Assembly: GCA_038259365.1 (NCBI GenBank)
Contig: JBBSOW010000019.1
Coordinates: forward strand, 1-41,554
Length of the DNA: 41,554 bases
Direction: 5' to 3'
DNA from: JBBSOW01 sp038259365
GTDB taxonomy: Bacteria > Actinomycetota > Actinomycetes > Propionibacteriales > Propionibacteriaceae
Shown: piece after piece, positions 34,278-41,554 of the stretch
How positions within the stretch are numbered: the stretch's first letter is position 1
Layout: each line of letters opens with the position of its first letter
Made by a program: the position numbers and the translations under genes
The notes under the pieces: model-generated
Databases searched by the model: none
Told to the model about the DNA's origin: nothing
The model's input: the letters and a program-made list of their open reading frames with translations, nothing else

Positions 34278-35399
34278 GTGAGTTCGCATAGTTCGACGCT
34301 GGGTTGGCCCGGCGGACGTCCCCCAAACTCCGGAAGTCTCGGGTACCCGTCTGCCACGACAAGCGAATCGGTGGGTGAAGGGTGCCGGTCCTTTGATGTT
34401 TCACGTGAAACATCTTCCGCGGGCGTTGTTGCCGGTGAGCCAACCACGCCGGGTGCAGATACAGCAGATACCACAGACGTGGAGCACGCCATCGAGGAGC
34501 GCGCCGTGATTTCCGACCACGCAACCCTTCCCAAAAGGCGTAAGGTGACCCTTAAGGAGTTGAATGCTCCTGTTTCACGTGAAACACCCACCGGATGGCC
34601 GCGCCCGCTCAAGCCCCGCGTGATCGTGATTGCCAATCAGAAGGGTGGAGTCGGTAAGACCACCACCTGCGTCAACATCGCCGTGGCGATGGCGCACCAA
34701 GATCTTCGTGTCCTGGTCGTGGACTTGGACCCCCAAGGCAATGCGTCCACGGCGCTCGGGGTGGATCATGAACAGGGAACCCCGGGAACCTACGAGGTGC
34801 TCATCAACGGTGCTCCGTTGGCGGCGCACGTGAAACCATCGCCCGAATCGGACAATCTGAAGGTCCTCCCCTCGACGATCGATCTGGCGGCGGCAGAAAT
34901 TGAGCTCGTGTCCACGGTTGCGCGGGAGAATCGCCTCCTCAGAGCCGTTCGCGCCTACCTTCGCGAACACCCCACCGACTACGTGTTCTTCGATTGCCCC
35001 CCGTCGTTGGGGTTGTTGACCCTGAACGCGCTGGTGGCGGCTCAGGAGATTCTGGTGCCGATCCAGTGTGAGTACTATGCGCTGGAGGGGGTCACTCAGC
35101 TCATGCGCACCATCAACCTGGTCAAGGGTGAGATCAACGACGATCTCAAACTCAGCACGGTAGTGCTGACGATGTACGACGGACGAACCCGGCTGGCCGC
35201 CCAGGTGGCAGACGAGGTACGCAGGCACTTTCCCGTCGAAACGGTCAGCGACGTCATTCCCCGCTCCGTTCGTATCTCGGAGGCCCCCAGCTACGGTCGT
35301 ACGGTTGTCACCTACGATCCGTCGTCGTCGGGTGCCCGCTCTTACATCGGCGTCGCCGAAGAAATCGCCCGTCGTGGCGTAGCTGAGGAGTTGTCGTGA
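34278..35399 (+). CDS. parA: Chromosome-partitioning ATPase ParA
   Basis: A 373-residue Walker-type ATPase. The deviant Walker A is 'KGGVGKTTT', and the switch and Walker B regions are 'VLVVDLDPQGNAST' and 'YVFFDCPPSLG'. The N-terminal 110 residues are an extension typical of actinobacterial ParA. It contains 'VSRET' twice because two parS sites lie in the coding sequence. I chose the GTG 34278 for the -10 box just upstream; a GTG at 34251 in the same frame is possible. ParA forms the nucleoid-bound gradient that moves ParB-parS complexes. Its stop overlaps the parB GTG. Confidence 0.95.
   Translation: MSSHSSTLGWPGGRPPNSGSLGYPSATTSESVGEGCRSFDVSRETSSAGVVAGEPTTPGADTADTTDVEHAIEERAVISDHATLPKRRKVTLKELNAPVSRETPTGWPRPLKPRVIVIANQKGGVGKTTTCVNIAVAMAHQDLRVLVVDLDPQGNASTALGVDHEQGTPGTYEVLINGAPLAAHVKPSPESDNLKVLPSTIDLAAAEIELVSTVARENRLLRAVRAYLREHPTDYVFFDCPPSLGLLTLNALVAAQEILVPIQCEYYALEGVTQLMRTINLVKGEINDDLKLSTVVLTMYDGRTRLAAQVADEVRRHFPVETVSDVIPRSVRISEAPSYGRTVVTYDPSSSGARSYIGVAEEIARRGVAEELS
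34397..34412. promoter_or_regulatory. parS centromere site 1
   Basis: A perfect 16-base palindrome TGTTTCACGTGAAACA, the ParB-binding consensus, inside the 5' coding region of parA. Confidence 0.96.
34571..34586. promoter_or_regulatory. parS centromere site 2
   Basis: A second perfect TGTTTCACGTGAAACA, 174 bases after the first and in the same reading frame, again encoding Val-Ser-Arg-Glu-Thr. Confidence 0.96.
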
Positions 35400-36352
35400 G
35401 TGGTCCCCAACGCGGTCTTGGACGCGGCCTAGGCGAGCTGTTTCAACGCACCGAGGCGAGTCTGCCGCGTTCGGAGGGCGAGACCGAGCGTGCAGCCAGC
35501 GCCGGTGAGGAGACACGGCGACAACCCCGTGGGGCCATCCCCAAGGGCGCCTACTTCGCCGAAATTTCAATCGGGGCGATCACCCCGAACCCGAAGCAAC
35601 CGCGGGCGGCCTTCGACGAGGACGAGCTCGCCGAACTGGCCGATTCCATTCACGAGGTGGGCCTCCTGCAGCCCGTGGTCGTGCGTCCGATGGGTGACGG
35701 ATCTTTCGAGTTGGTCATGGGCGAGCGCCGGTGGCGTGCCGCTCGCGAAGCGGGGCTGGCGGCTATTCCAGCCATCGTGCGTGAGACGGGGGAGCACGCT
35801 CTGCTGCGAGACGCTTTGCTGGAGAACCTCCACCGGGCGGCGTTGAACCCGCTCGAGGAGGGGGCGGCCTACCAGCAGTTGCTGCAGGACTTCGGCTGCA
35901 CCCAGGAGGAACTGGCGGGGCGGATCAAGCGATCGCGATCGCAGATCTCCAACACGATCCGGTTGTTGCGGCTGCCAGTCCCGGTACAGCGCAGGGTAGC
36001 CGCGGGCGTCCTGAGCGCTGGGCACGCCCGAGCCTTGTTGATCATGGACGATACCGGTGCCCAGGAACGTCTCGCGCAGCGAGTGGTGGCCGAGGGGCTA
36101 TCGGTTCGCGCCCTGGAGGAGATTGTCGCCCTGGGCGAGTTCGGGCAGAAGGCGGCGCCGCAGGCGAGAGGCAGGCGCCGGGCCAGCGAACGCGAGATCG
36201 ATCTGGGACGGCGGCTCTCGGACCGCTTCGAGACCCGGGCGAGCGTGGCGATCGGCCGAAACAAGGGCAAGCTGGTCATCGAGTTCGCCGGTGAGGACGA
36301 TCTGGAGCGCATCCTGGATCTGATCGACCCGGCCTCGCCCGTAGGGCCATGA
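35396..36352 (+). CDS. parB: Chromosome-partitioning protein ParB
   Basis: A 318-residue CTPase/DNA-binding clamp. The N-terminal ParB domain has 'NPKQPRAAFDEDELAELADS', 'LQPVVVRP', 'GERRWRAAREAG' (nucleotide-binding Box II) and 'LLENLHRAALNPLEEG' (Box III). The HTH that reads parS is around 'TQEELAGRIKRSRSQISNTI'. The C-terminal dimerisation segment is 'GKLVIEFAGEDDLERILDLI'. It is translationally coupled to parA (GTGA) and recognises the two parS sites upstream. Confidence 0.97.
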   Translation: MSGPQRGLGRGLGELFQRTEASLPRSEGETERAASAGEETRRQPRGAIPKGAYFAEISIGAITPNPKQPRAAFDEDELAELADSIHEVGLLQPVVVRPMGDGSFELVMGERRWRAAREAGLAAIPAIVRETGEHALLRDALLENLHRAALNPLEEGAAYQQLLQDFGCTQEELAGRIKRSRSQISNTIRLLRLPVPVQRRVAAGVLSAGHARALLIMDDTGAQERLAQRVVAEGLSVRALEEIVALGEFGQKAAPQARGRRRASEREIDLGRRLSDRFETRASVAIGRNKGKLVIEFAGEDDLERILDLIDPASPVGP

Positions 36353-36361
36353 GGCTTTAAT
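36332..36361 (+). terminator. Candidate terminator at the end of parB
   Basis: GCCTC at 36332-36336 can pair with GAGGC at 36351-36355, with an inner GCCC/GGGC stem, followed by TTTAATT. The hairpin includes the parB stop codon and lies between convergent genes. Confidence 0.35.
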
Positions 36362-36388
36362 TGTCGACAAGGCCGGATAGCGATCCGT

Positions 36389-36781
36389 TCATCGTTGAGG
36401 TGGGGGTCGATTCTCGCTCGCGAGATAACCCCTGACGTTGTGGGTGGCGGATCGCTCGGCCACGAAGGATAGGAAGGGAACCGTCCCGGCCAGTGCGATG
36501 AGCAGCAGCCGTTGCCAACCCCAGCCGACGCGCCGGCCCAGGTCGTAGGCCGTGATGAGCAGGATCATGTATAGCCACCCGTGGGGCATGCCCGTCCAGG
36601 TGATGACTCGATCATCGTTGTACAGGTACTTCAGCGGTAATCCCACGACTGTCAGAATCACCAGCAAGACGCCGACGACGTACGCCATGATCCGGTAGCG
36701 CAGCAGGGCGCCACGCACGGGGGCAAACTGGTCGGGGTCCGGGGGCGCGGATGACGCGCTCCGACCGCTGGATTCGGTCAT
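36389..36781 (-). CDS. DUF3817 membrane protein
   Basis: A 130-residue protein with three predicted membrane segments ('MAYVVGVLLVILTVVGLPLK', 'HGWLYMILLITAYDLG', 'LLLIALAGTVPFLSFVAE'), the DUF3817 pattern. The conserved 'HGWLYMILL' and 'PFLSFVAER' segments are present. The N-terminal 20 residues are hydrophilic. In actinobacteria such proteins often lie near SURF1 or respiratory genes. The ATG overlaps the SURF1 stop by four bases. Function is unknown. Confidence 0.85.
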   Translation of the reverse strand: MTESSGRSASSAPPDPDQFAPVRGALLRYRIMAYVVGVLLVILTVVGLPLKYLYNDDRVITWTGMPHGWLYMILLITAYDLGRRVGWGWQRLLLIALAGTVPFLSFVAERSATHNVRGYLASENRPPPQR

Positions 36782-37560
36782 GAGTTCTCCGATGGGGTCG
36801 CGGTGGTGACATCGTCGTTGGTGTCGTTGGTGTCGTTGGTGTCGTTGGTTTGTTCCCTTCGTGCCGGGGTGGCCGCAAGGTCCCGGTTCTTACCGAGGTC
36901 CCGAGCGAACTTGCCGGCCATGACCAGGCCGAACCCGGCGAACACCCACCACTGGAGGGCGTAGCCGCTGTTTCGTACGCTCCCCCCGCCCTCGGGCAGC
37001 GTGACTTGGGCCTGTTCGAGCCCCTGGGCCGCCGCGTCGGGCGCGTCGAGGGTGACGAAACCGGGCACCATCGGCCTGGTCCAGCGTTGGGCGAGGATGG
37101 ATAGCCGCACCGAACCCAACTGGCCGGGGCCGAAGTTCCCGTCGGCCGGAGCCTCGGAGGCGAGGAACAGTCCCCGTTGCCCCACGACACCGGGCGGGGG
37201 CGGTGGGACCTCCGTCGCGGACGCCGCCTCGCCACGGACGACGGGCACGAGCGAACCGTCGCTGCGCTCGAGAGCGGTCAGCACGCGAACATGACCAGGA
37301 CGCCCGGTTACGGGAATCAGGAATTGGCGTTCGGGGAGGTACTTGCCGCTGAACGTGACTGTCCGGCCGTAACCGTCGCGGGTCTGCTCGGCGGGTTGGG
37401 CCACCCCAGTCAGTGGCACCGCCGGTTGTTCGGCGCGCAGGCGGGCATCGGCTGCACCGTCGTCCTCGAAGACCTGCATCTGCCACAATCCGAGCACCAC
37501 CATGGCTCCGGCGATGACGAGGGCGACGCTGAGCAGGAGGATCTGCTTGATTCGGAGCAT
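36778..37560 (-). CDS. SURF1-family protein (cytochrome oxidase assembly)
   Basis: A 260-residue protein with the SURF1 layout. An N-terminal membrane helix ('LLLSVALVIAGAMVVLGLWQ') is followed by an outer domain with 'VTFSGKYLPERQFLIPV' and 'VRVLTALE', then a C-terminal helix ('YALQWWVFAGFGLVMAGKF'). SURF1 proteins help insert heme in cytochrome oxidase. The C-terminal tail carries a threefold Asn-Asp-Thr repeat encoded by a 9-base tandem repeat. It follows the ligase gene with a six-base gap and is coupled to the DUF3817 gene. Confidence 0.88.
   Translation of the reverse strand: MLRIKQILLLSVALVIAGAMVVLGLWQMQVFEDDGAADARLRAEQPAVPLTGVAQPAEQTRDGYGRTVTFSGKYLPERQFLIPVTGRPGHVRVLTALERSDGSLVPVVRGEAASATEVPPPPPGVVGQRGLFLASEAPADGNFGPGQLGSVRLSILAQRWTRPMVPGFVTLDAPDAAAQGLEQAQVTLPEGGGSVRNSGYALQWWVFAGFGLVMAGKFARDLGKNRDLAATPARREQTNDTNDTNDTNDDVTTATPSENS
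36814..36849 (-). repeat. Four tandem 9-bp repeats in the SURF1 tail
   Basis: The plus strand shows GTCGTTGGT four times in a row, coding on the minus strand for repeated Asn-Asp-Thr. It is in frame, so copy-number change would only lengthen the tail. Confidence 0.9.
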
Positions 37561-37566
37561 AAGGGG

Positions 37567-38571
37567 TCAGCGATCCCGCGTCCGGGGATCGGGGTCGGGC
37601 CGGATGGCGCCGTCGTCGCCGCCACGCGTGGCGCGTGCCCGGCTGTTGCTCACCAGTTGCGCGCACACCTCGCCGAGACGATGTCCGGCCGATTCCATCG
37701 CTAGCGGCACCAACGAGGTCTCGGTCATGCCGGGCGAGACGTTGGTCTCGAGGAAGAAGGGCTCGCCCCCGCGATCGATGATCATGTCCGTGCGGGACAG
37801 ATCGCGCAGACCCAGCTCGCGATGCACGCTCAGGGCTAGCTCGGCGCACGCTCGGGACGTCGATTCGTCGAGTTCGGCCGGACACAAGAACCGCGTCGCA
37901 CCGGCGGTGTAGCGGGCGGAATAATCGTAGACGCCCGACTCCGGCCTGATCTCGACGGCGGGCAGCGCCTGTGGTCCCGCTCCGGTGTCGAGCACCGCGA
38001 CCGCGACCTCGGTTCCCTCGACGAACTCCTCCACGACCGCCACCGGGCCGTAGGCATAGGCGCCCACCATGGCGCCGGGTAGCTCCTCCGCGGACTCCAC
38101 TTTGGTGCAGCCCAGCGCCGAACCGCTGCGCGAAGGCTTCACCATGAGCGGGAAACCCAGATTCGCTCCCAGCGCCTGCACTAGAGAAGAAGCACCGAGC
38201 TCGCGGAAAATCTCGTGTGGCAAAGCGATTTGCGCTGGCGTGCGCATCCCGGCCTCGCGCATTACCGGAGTCGCGATGGACTTGTCGAAGGCCAGCCGAC
38301 AAGCCGGCCCACGCGATCCGACGTAGGGCACCCCGATCAGGTCGAAGACCTCCCGGATGGCCCCGTCCTCGCCGGTCTCCCCGTGGAGTAGGGGAAAGAC
38401 GACGGCATCGGGGTTGCGCCGAAGCAGCGCAACCAGTTCTGAATCGATGTCGCTTTCCACGACGGTATGGCCATGATCGGCCAACGCGGTCGCGATCCGG
38501 CGGCCGGAACGAAGCGAGACGTCGCGCTCGTGCGATAGCCCACCGGACAGCACCAGTACTAGTTCGCTCAC
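37567..38571 (-). CDS. ddl: D-alanine--D-alanine ligase-like ATP-grasp protein
   Basis: A 334-residue ATP-grasp ligase. The N-terminal subdomain has 'LVLSGGLSHERDVSLRSG' and 'LLHGETGEDGAIREVFDL', both typical of D-Ala-D-Ala ligases. The central ATP-grasp has 'DKSIATPVMREAG' and 'LMVKPSRSGSALGCTKV'. The C-terminus has 'RTDMII' and 'PFFLETNVSPGMTETSLVP', which contains the metal-binding Glu and Asn. The product would be D-Ala-D-Ala for peptidoglycan. I chose the GTG 38571, nine bases after AAGGAGG; the GTG 38577 two codons earlier is too close to that site. Many actinobacteria have another ddl elsewhere, so this may be a second copy. Confidence 0.88.
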   Translation of the reverse strand: MSELVLVLSGGLSHERDVSLRSGRRIATALADHGHTVVESDIDSELVALLRRNPDAVVFPLLHGETGEDGAIREVFDLIGVPYVGSRGPACRLAFDKSIATPVMREAGMRTPAQIALPHEIFRELGASSLVQALGANLGFPLMVKPSRSGSALGCTKVESAEELPGAMVGAYAYGPVAVVEEFVEGTEVAVAVLDTGAGPQALPAVEIRPESGVYDYSARYTAGATRFLCPAELDESTSRACAELALSVHRELGLRDLSRTDMIIDRGGEPFFLETNVSPGMTETSLVPLAMESAGHRLGEVCAQLVSNSRARATRGGDDGAIRPDPDPRTRDR

Positions 38572-38633
38572 GCTCACGCTCCTCCTTGTCGTTGTTACCT
38601 GCTGGCTTGGCTCGTTCTTGGCCGCGAACGGGC

Positions 38634-39950
38634 CTAGAATTGGTTGGGTACCGGGCCCGGCACGATCGATTTCCCCGGCGCGGAGCTACTAGCGACGCCG
38701 AAGGTTTCGTGTAGGGATGCCTCCCGATCGAGCACCTCCCCCAGGCGTCTGGTGCCCTCGAGAATTCTGTCCGGAGGGGGGTAGCAGTAGGACAATCGCA
38801 TGTTCCGGCTACCCAAGCCGTCCGCGTAGAAGGCGGTGCCCGGCACGTAGGCCACCCGGGCGGTGATCGCGCGCGGCAACATGGCCTGAGAATCCAGGCC
38901 CGGGGGCAGCGTCAGCCAGACGAAGAAGCCGCCGGCGGGGTGGGTCCAGGTGGAACCGGCTGGCATGTGTTCGGCCAAGCCGGTCAACATGGCGTCGCGC
39001 CGGATCCGATACATGTCGCGGAAGGAGACGATCTGTTGTTTCCAGTCCTGGGTCTCCAGATAGGTGGAAACCACGAACTGCGAGAAGACCGGCGGGCACA
39101 AGGTGGCGCTCTCCTGAGCTAACACGAGCCGCTCGCGGACGGCGTGCGGGGCCAACACCCAACCTACCCGCGCCCCCGGGGAGAAGGTCTTGGAGAACGA
39201 GCCGAGGTAGATCACCCTCGCCGAGTTCAGCGAGCGCATCGCGGGGATCGGCTCGCCCTCCAACGTCAGCAGTCCGTAGGGGTTGTCTTCTACGACGAGC
39301 AGATCGAACTCCTCGGCCACCGCCAAAATCTCGCGGCGGCGTTCCAGCGGTTGGCTGACTCCGGTCGGGTTTTGAAAGTTGGGGATCGTATAGAGGAACT
39401 TGATCCGACGGCCGGCCGCCTGCAGGCTGACGCAGGCCTCGCGCAGCGCCTGCGGGATAAGCCCGTGTTCGTCGATCGCGACGTGCGCGACGTCGGTCTG
39501 GTAGGAGCGAAACGTCCCCAGGGCACCGACGTAGGAGGGCCCCTCGGCCAACACGACATCCCCGGGATCACAGAAGATCCGGGTCACCAGATCCAAGCCC
39601 TGTTGGGAACCGACGGTGATCGTGACGTCGTCGCGGTGAGCGCTGATGTCTTCGAGCGCCATGACCTCGCAAATCTGTTCCCGGATCATCGGCTCGCCCT
39701 GACCGGCTCCGTACTGCAGGGCCCGCGGCCCGGCCTTGAGGATCATCTGATGCAGGTTCTCCCCGATCACATCGAGCGGGAGATCGGCGATATTCGGCAT
39801 CCCGCCAGCCAGGGAGACCACCTCGGGGCGGTTCGCCACGGCGAACAGCGAGCGGACCGCGGAGGCGGTCAGGCCGTGCGTTCGGGTGGCGTAGCGATCC
39901 ACGTAGTTGTCCATGCGGGTGTCGCGACGCAGGGGCTCGGGAAGGCTCAC
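38634..39950 (-). CDS. PLP-dependent aminotransferase, 2-aminoadipate/MocR-core type
   Basis: A 438-residue fold-type I aminotransferase. 'VSLAGGMPNIADLPLD' and 'LQYGAGQGEPMIREQI' are the N-terminal signatures, and 'NFQNPTGVSQ' is the substrate/PLP segment. 'VVEDNPYGLL' holds the PLP-ring Asp and Tyr, and the Schiff-base Lys is in 'LGSFSKTFSPGARVGW'. There is no GntR HTH, so it is an enzyme and not a MocR regulator. The substrate (2-aminoadipate, aromatic or other) cannot be told. I chose the GTG 39950 because TACGAT lies six bases upstream, as in a leaderless transcript; the open frame extends 18 codons further. Confidence 0.88.
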   Translation of the reverse strand: MSLPEPLRRDTRMDNYVDRYATRTHGLTASAVRSLFAVANRPEVVSLAGGMPNIADLPLDVIGENLHQMILKAGPRALQYGAGQGEPMIREQICEVMALEDISAHRDDVTITVGSQQGLDLVTRIFCDPGDVVLAEGPSYVGALGTFRSYQTDVAHVAIDEHGLIPQALREACVSLQAAGRRIKFLYTIPNFQNPTGVSQPLERRREILAVAEEFDLLVVEDNPYGLLTLEGEPIPAMRSLNSARVIYLGSFSKTFSPGARVGWVLAPHAVRERLVLAQESATLCPPVFSQFVVSTYLETQDWKQQIVSFRDMYRIRRDAMLTGLAEHMPAGSTWTHPAGGFFVWLTLPPGLDSQAMLPRAITARVAYVPGTAFYADGLGSRNMRLSYCYPPPDRILEGTRRLGEVLDREASLHETFGVASSSAPGKSIVPGPVPNQF

Positions 39951-39956
39951 ACGTCC

Positions 39957-39995
39957 ATCGTAATAGCTCCATCGGGCGGCCTTCGGCACTAATAT
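39957..39995. promoter_or_regulatory. Divergent -10 boxes
   Basis: The reverse strand has TACGAT (39957-39962) six bases before the aminotransferase GTG. The plus strand has TAATAT (39990-39995) seven bases before the ATG at 40003. Both spacings suit leaderless transcription. -35 boxes are not evident. Confidence 0.4.
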
Positions 39996-40002
39996 GAGGA
40001 CC

Positions 40003-40137
40003 ATGACGAAGCAGCAGGTCGGCTGGGTGTTGCTGGGGTTGATGTCTGCGCTCGGGCTGGGGTTCCTCCTGGGGTTGGCCAGACCTCATCCGCAGCCCAC
40101 CGGGCCCGCCCACCGGCCCGAGCCGGGCGAGGCGTGA
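40003..40137 (+). CDS. Small single-pass membrane peptide
   Basis: A 44-codon gene starting 'MTKQQVGWVLLGLMSALGLG' and continuing 'FLLGLARPHPQP' to a hydrophilic Pro/Gly/Glu tail. One membrane helix (about residues 7-26) is predicted. GAGGA lies close upstream, and TAATAT stands at leaderless spacing. It ends one base before the next ATG, suggesting an operon. The function is unknown. Confidence 0.55.
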   Translation: MTKQQVGWVLLGLMSALGLGFLLGLARPHPQPTGPAHRPEPGEA

Positions 40138-40138
40138 C

Positions 40139-40798
40139 ATGCTAACCCGGATCAGCGAGCTGCATCCGAGCGGGCTCCGGTCGCTCACCCCTCGATGCTC
40201 GCGGTGCTCGCTGCTGGCACCCGGGGCCGCCGATGTCGTAACCGACGAGTCAGGCGGGCGGGACTGGCCCGAGGCCGCGGAGGCCGCCCTCGGGTTCTGC
40301 GGAGTGGTGGCCACGGTCGACGGGCGGGCCGTCGGGTATTTGTTGGCGAGCAGCGCCTCGGCCGTCAGAGATTGCCGCCGCCGGGCCGGCACCTGCCTCG
40401 GCCTGGACGATTTCAGTCCCGACGCCCTGGTGCTGGTCGGCGTCTACGTGGATCCGCGATGGCGAGAAATGGGGGTGGGCCGAGACCTCGTGAGGGGTTT
40501 GGCCGCCCGCGCGGCCGGACGCGGCGTCGCCGCGATCGAAGCGAGTGCCAGCTGGCCCCCCCGGTTATCCCGAGCGGCGAGTTGTGCCCAACCGCCGAGC
40601 CGATGGTTACAAGCGGTAGGATTCCGACTTGTCCGCGAGCGCCCGTTCGATCCCCGTTGGCGGCTCGACCTGGCCACTACCGTCCGGTGGCGCCCCGCCC
40701 TAAGCCGGGCTTGGCAACGGATAAGCGATGCGATGCGGCCGGCCCCCACGGCCGAACCGGCCCACCGGGAGCGTCCGGCGCGTGTGCCCACCGGTTGA
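40139..40798 (+). CDS. GNAT-family acetyltransferase-like protein
   Basis: A 219-residue protein. The middle region 'LVLVGVYVDPRWREMGVGRD' followed by 'LVRGLAARAAGRGVAAIEA' fits the GNAT beta4-alpha3 motif A, where R-x-x-G-V-G-R binds the acetyl-CoA pyrophosphate. 'WLQAVGFRLVRERPFDP' is the usual last strand. The N-terminal part is rich in Cys and Ser; the C-terminal 45 residues are Arg/Pro-rich. The substrate is unknown. It lies one base after the small membrane peptide gene. Confidence 0.7.
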   Translation: MLTRISELHPSGLRSLTPRCSRCSLLAPGAADVVTDESGGRDWPEAAEAALGFCGVVATVDGRAVGYLLASSASAVRDCRRRAGTCLGLDDFSPDALVLVGVYVDPRWREMGVGRDLVRGLAARAAGRGVAAIEASASWPPRLSRAASCAQPPSRWLQAVGFRLVRERPFDPRWRLDLATTVRWRPALSRAWQRISDAMRPAPTAEPAHRERPARVPTG

Positions 40799-41083
40799 GC
40801 GCACATCGAGCCGCTAATCTCTCCGGCGTGTTGGCCCCGTCGTCGCGGGGGAGTTGGGGCGGCCGACACAACCGCTGGAACGCCTTCGCACCTCGGTCAG
40901 GCGGGTCAGATCACGCATGCCGAACGAGACTGGGCGGCGGCGATCAAGGTAGGGATCAAGGGTTGGGTACTGCCCGGGTTTTGATGGGCACCGGCCTAGC
41001 GACCACATCGGTGAGGACCGCTGCCATGGCGAGTCGTGGCGATAGGGTGTGTGACATCTGGTGAGTTGATCGAAGGAGACAAC
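40799..41083. promoter_or_regulatory. Upstream region of pntA
   Basis: A 285-base gap. The hairpin CCCCG-TCGTCG-CGGGG near 40834-40849 could stop transcription of the GNAT gene but lacks a T-run. Nearer pntA, TAGGGT at 41043-41048 is a plausible -10 hexamer. The Shine-Dalgarno AAGGAG is at 41073-41078. No gene is seen. Confidence 0.35.
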
Positions 41084-41554
41084 GTGCGGATCGGCTTTCC
41101 ATCGGCCAGACACGCCGGCGCGTCGATCGTGGCGGTGACCCCAGCGTCGGTGAAAATGCTCATCGGACTGGGCTATGACGTGGCGGTCGAGCAAGGCTCC
41201 GCAGCCAAGGCCACCTTTTCCGACCAGAGCTATGCCGAGGCCGGTGCGGAACTGGTCGAGCCGGCGCAGGCGTGGCGAAGCGACGTCGTTGTCACCGTCG
41301 GCTCGCCGCTCGTCGAGGACGTGGCGCGGCTCCGCCCCGAGTCGACGCTGATCGGGTTGTTGAACCCGGCTCGAAATCCAGAACTGCTGAGCGCCTTGGC
41401 GCAGGCGGAGATTACCGCGCTGTCGCTCGACGCCGTGCCCCGGATCAGCCGGGCGCAGTCGCTCGACGTGTTGTCGTCGCTGTCCAACATCGCCGGCTAC
41501 CGGGCCGTCATCGAAGCCGCCAACGAGTACGGCTCGGCCTTCGGCGGGCAGGTC
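41084..41554 (+). CDS. pntA: NAD(P) transhydrogenase subunit alpha, 5' part
   Basis: 157 codons are seen before the window ends. The protein starts 'VRIGFPSARHAGASIVAVTP' and continues with 'VKMLIGLGYDVAVEQGSAAK', 'FSDQSYAEAGAELV', 'SDVVVTVGSPLVEDVARLRP' and 'LIGLLNPARNPELLSALA', the N-terminal domain of PntA/alanine dehydrogenase-type proteins. Proton-translocating transhydrogenase transfers hydride between NADH and NADP at the membrane; PntA holds the NAD site. 'DAVPRISRAQSLDVLSSLSN' is a family signature that distinguishes PntA. The GTG has AAGGAG five bases upstream. pntB is expected beyond the window. Confidence 0.93.
   Translation, partial: MRIGFPSARHAGASIVAVTPASVKMLIGLGYDVAVEQGSAAKATFSDQSYAEAGAELVEPAQAWRSDVVVTVGSPLVEDVARLRPESTLIGLLNPARNPELLSALAQAEITALSLDAVPRISRAQSLDVLSSLSNIAGYRAVIEAANEYGSAFGGQV

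Noticed and set aside
36890..38302. 470-codon minus-strand frame across SURF1 and ddl
   Set aside because: It spans two recognised genes in another frame and gives an Arg/Gly/Pro-rich, domain-less product.

Overview
The window is the replication-origin region of a high-GC Gram-positive chromosome (phylum Actinomycetota). The core order gyrA-gyrB-dciA-recF-gnd-dnaN-oriC-dnaA-rpmH-rnpA-yidD-yidC-jag-rsmG-parA-parB is the actinobacterial arrangement, and the many GTG starts, TANNNT -10 boxes close to start codons, DUF3566 and DUF3817 genes and a parA with parS sites in its 5' coding end all fit. A member of the Propionibacteriales is my best guess from gene order (inference only; the genus cannot be read from the sequence).

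Region by region. 1-7.4 kb: a type I restriction-modification island on the minus strand, made of an N-terminally HTH-bearing, methylase-like protein without visible catalytic motifs, then hsdM, hsdS and a DUF1016/YhcG-type PD-(D/E)XK nuclease cut by the window edge. All four are translationally coupled. A divergent coiled-coil protein with a nuclease-like fold follows. No hsdR is present in the window. 7.7-8.8 kb: a DUF4352-like membrane protein and tRNA-Ile(GAU). 8.9-12.6 kb: DUF3566 protein and gyrA. 12.9-22.0 kb: an accessory cluster of eight genes lying between gyrA and gyrB, which are neighbours in most relatives. It encodes a 13-residue Asp/Asn-Gly repeat protein, two dynamin-like GTPases, an ECF sigma factor, a small acidic protein, a C39-like cysteine peptidase, a membrane-anchored GrpE-like protein and an Hsp70-type ATPase fused to a membrane segment, a Ser/Pro repeat stalk and an outer domain. 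Most of these genes run toward oriC, against the direction of replication. 22.1-30.3 kb: gyrB, dciA, recF, gnd, dnaN, oriC with DnaA boxes, dnaA. 30.6-36.4 kb: rpmH, rnpA, yidD, yidC, jag, rsmG, parA, parB, with two perfect parS sites. 36.4-41.5 kb: DUF3817, SURF1, a D-Ala-D-Ala ligase-like protein, a MocR/KAT-like aminotransferase, a 44-residue membrane peptide, a GNAT-like protein and the start of pntA.

How the genes work together. The core genes start replication (DnaA at oriC), replicate (DnaN, DciA helicase loader), repair (RecF), manage supercoiling (GyrAB), insert membrane proteins (YidD, YidC, Jag), process tRNA (RnpA) and segregate origins (ParA, ParB, parS). The 12.9-22 kb cluster resembles the mycobacterial iniBAC idea (dynamin-like proteins responding to cell-envelope stress) combined with an Hsp70/GrpE pair that has been turned into membrane proteins. 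An ECF sigma factor within it and an ECF-like promoter in front of the peptidase gene suggest one envelope-stress regulon. This cluster is the best candidate for an undescribed system in the window.
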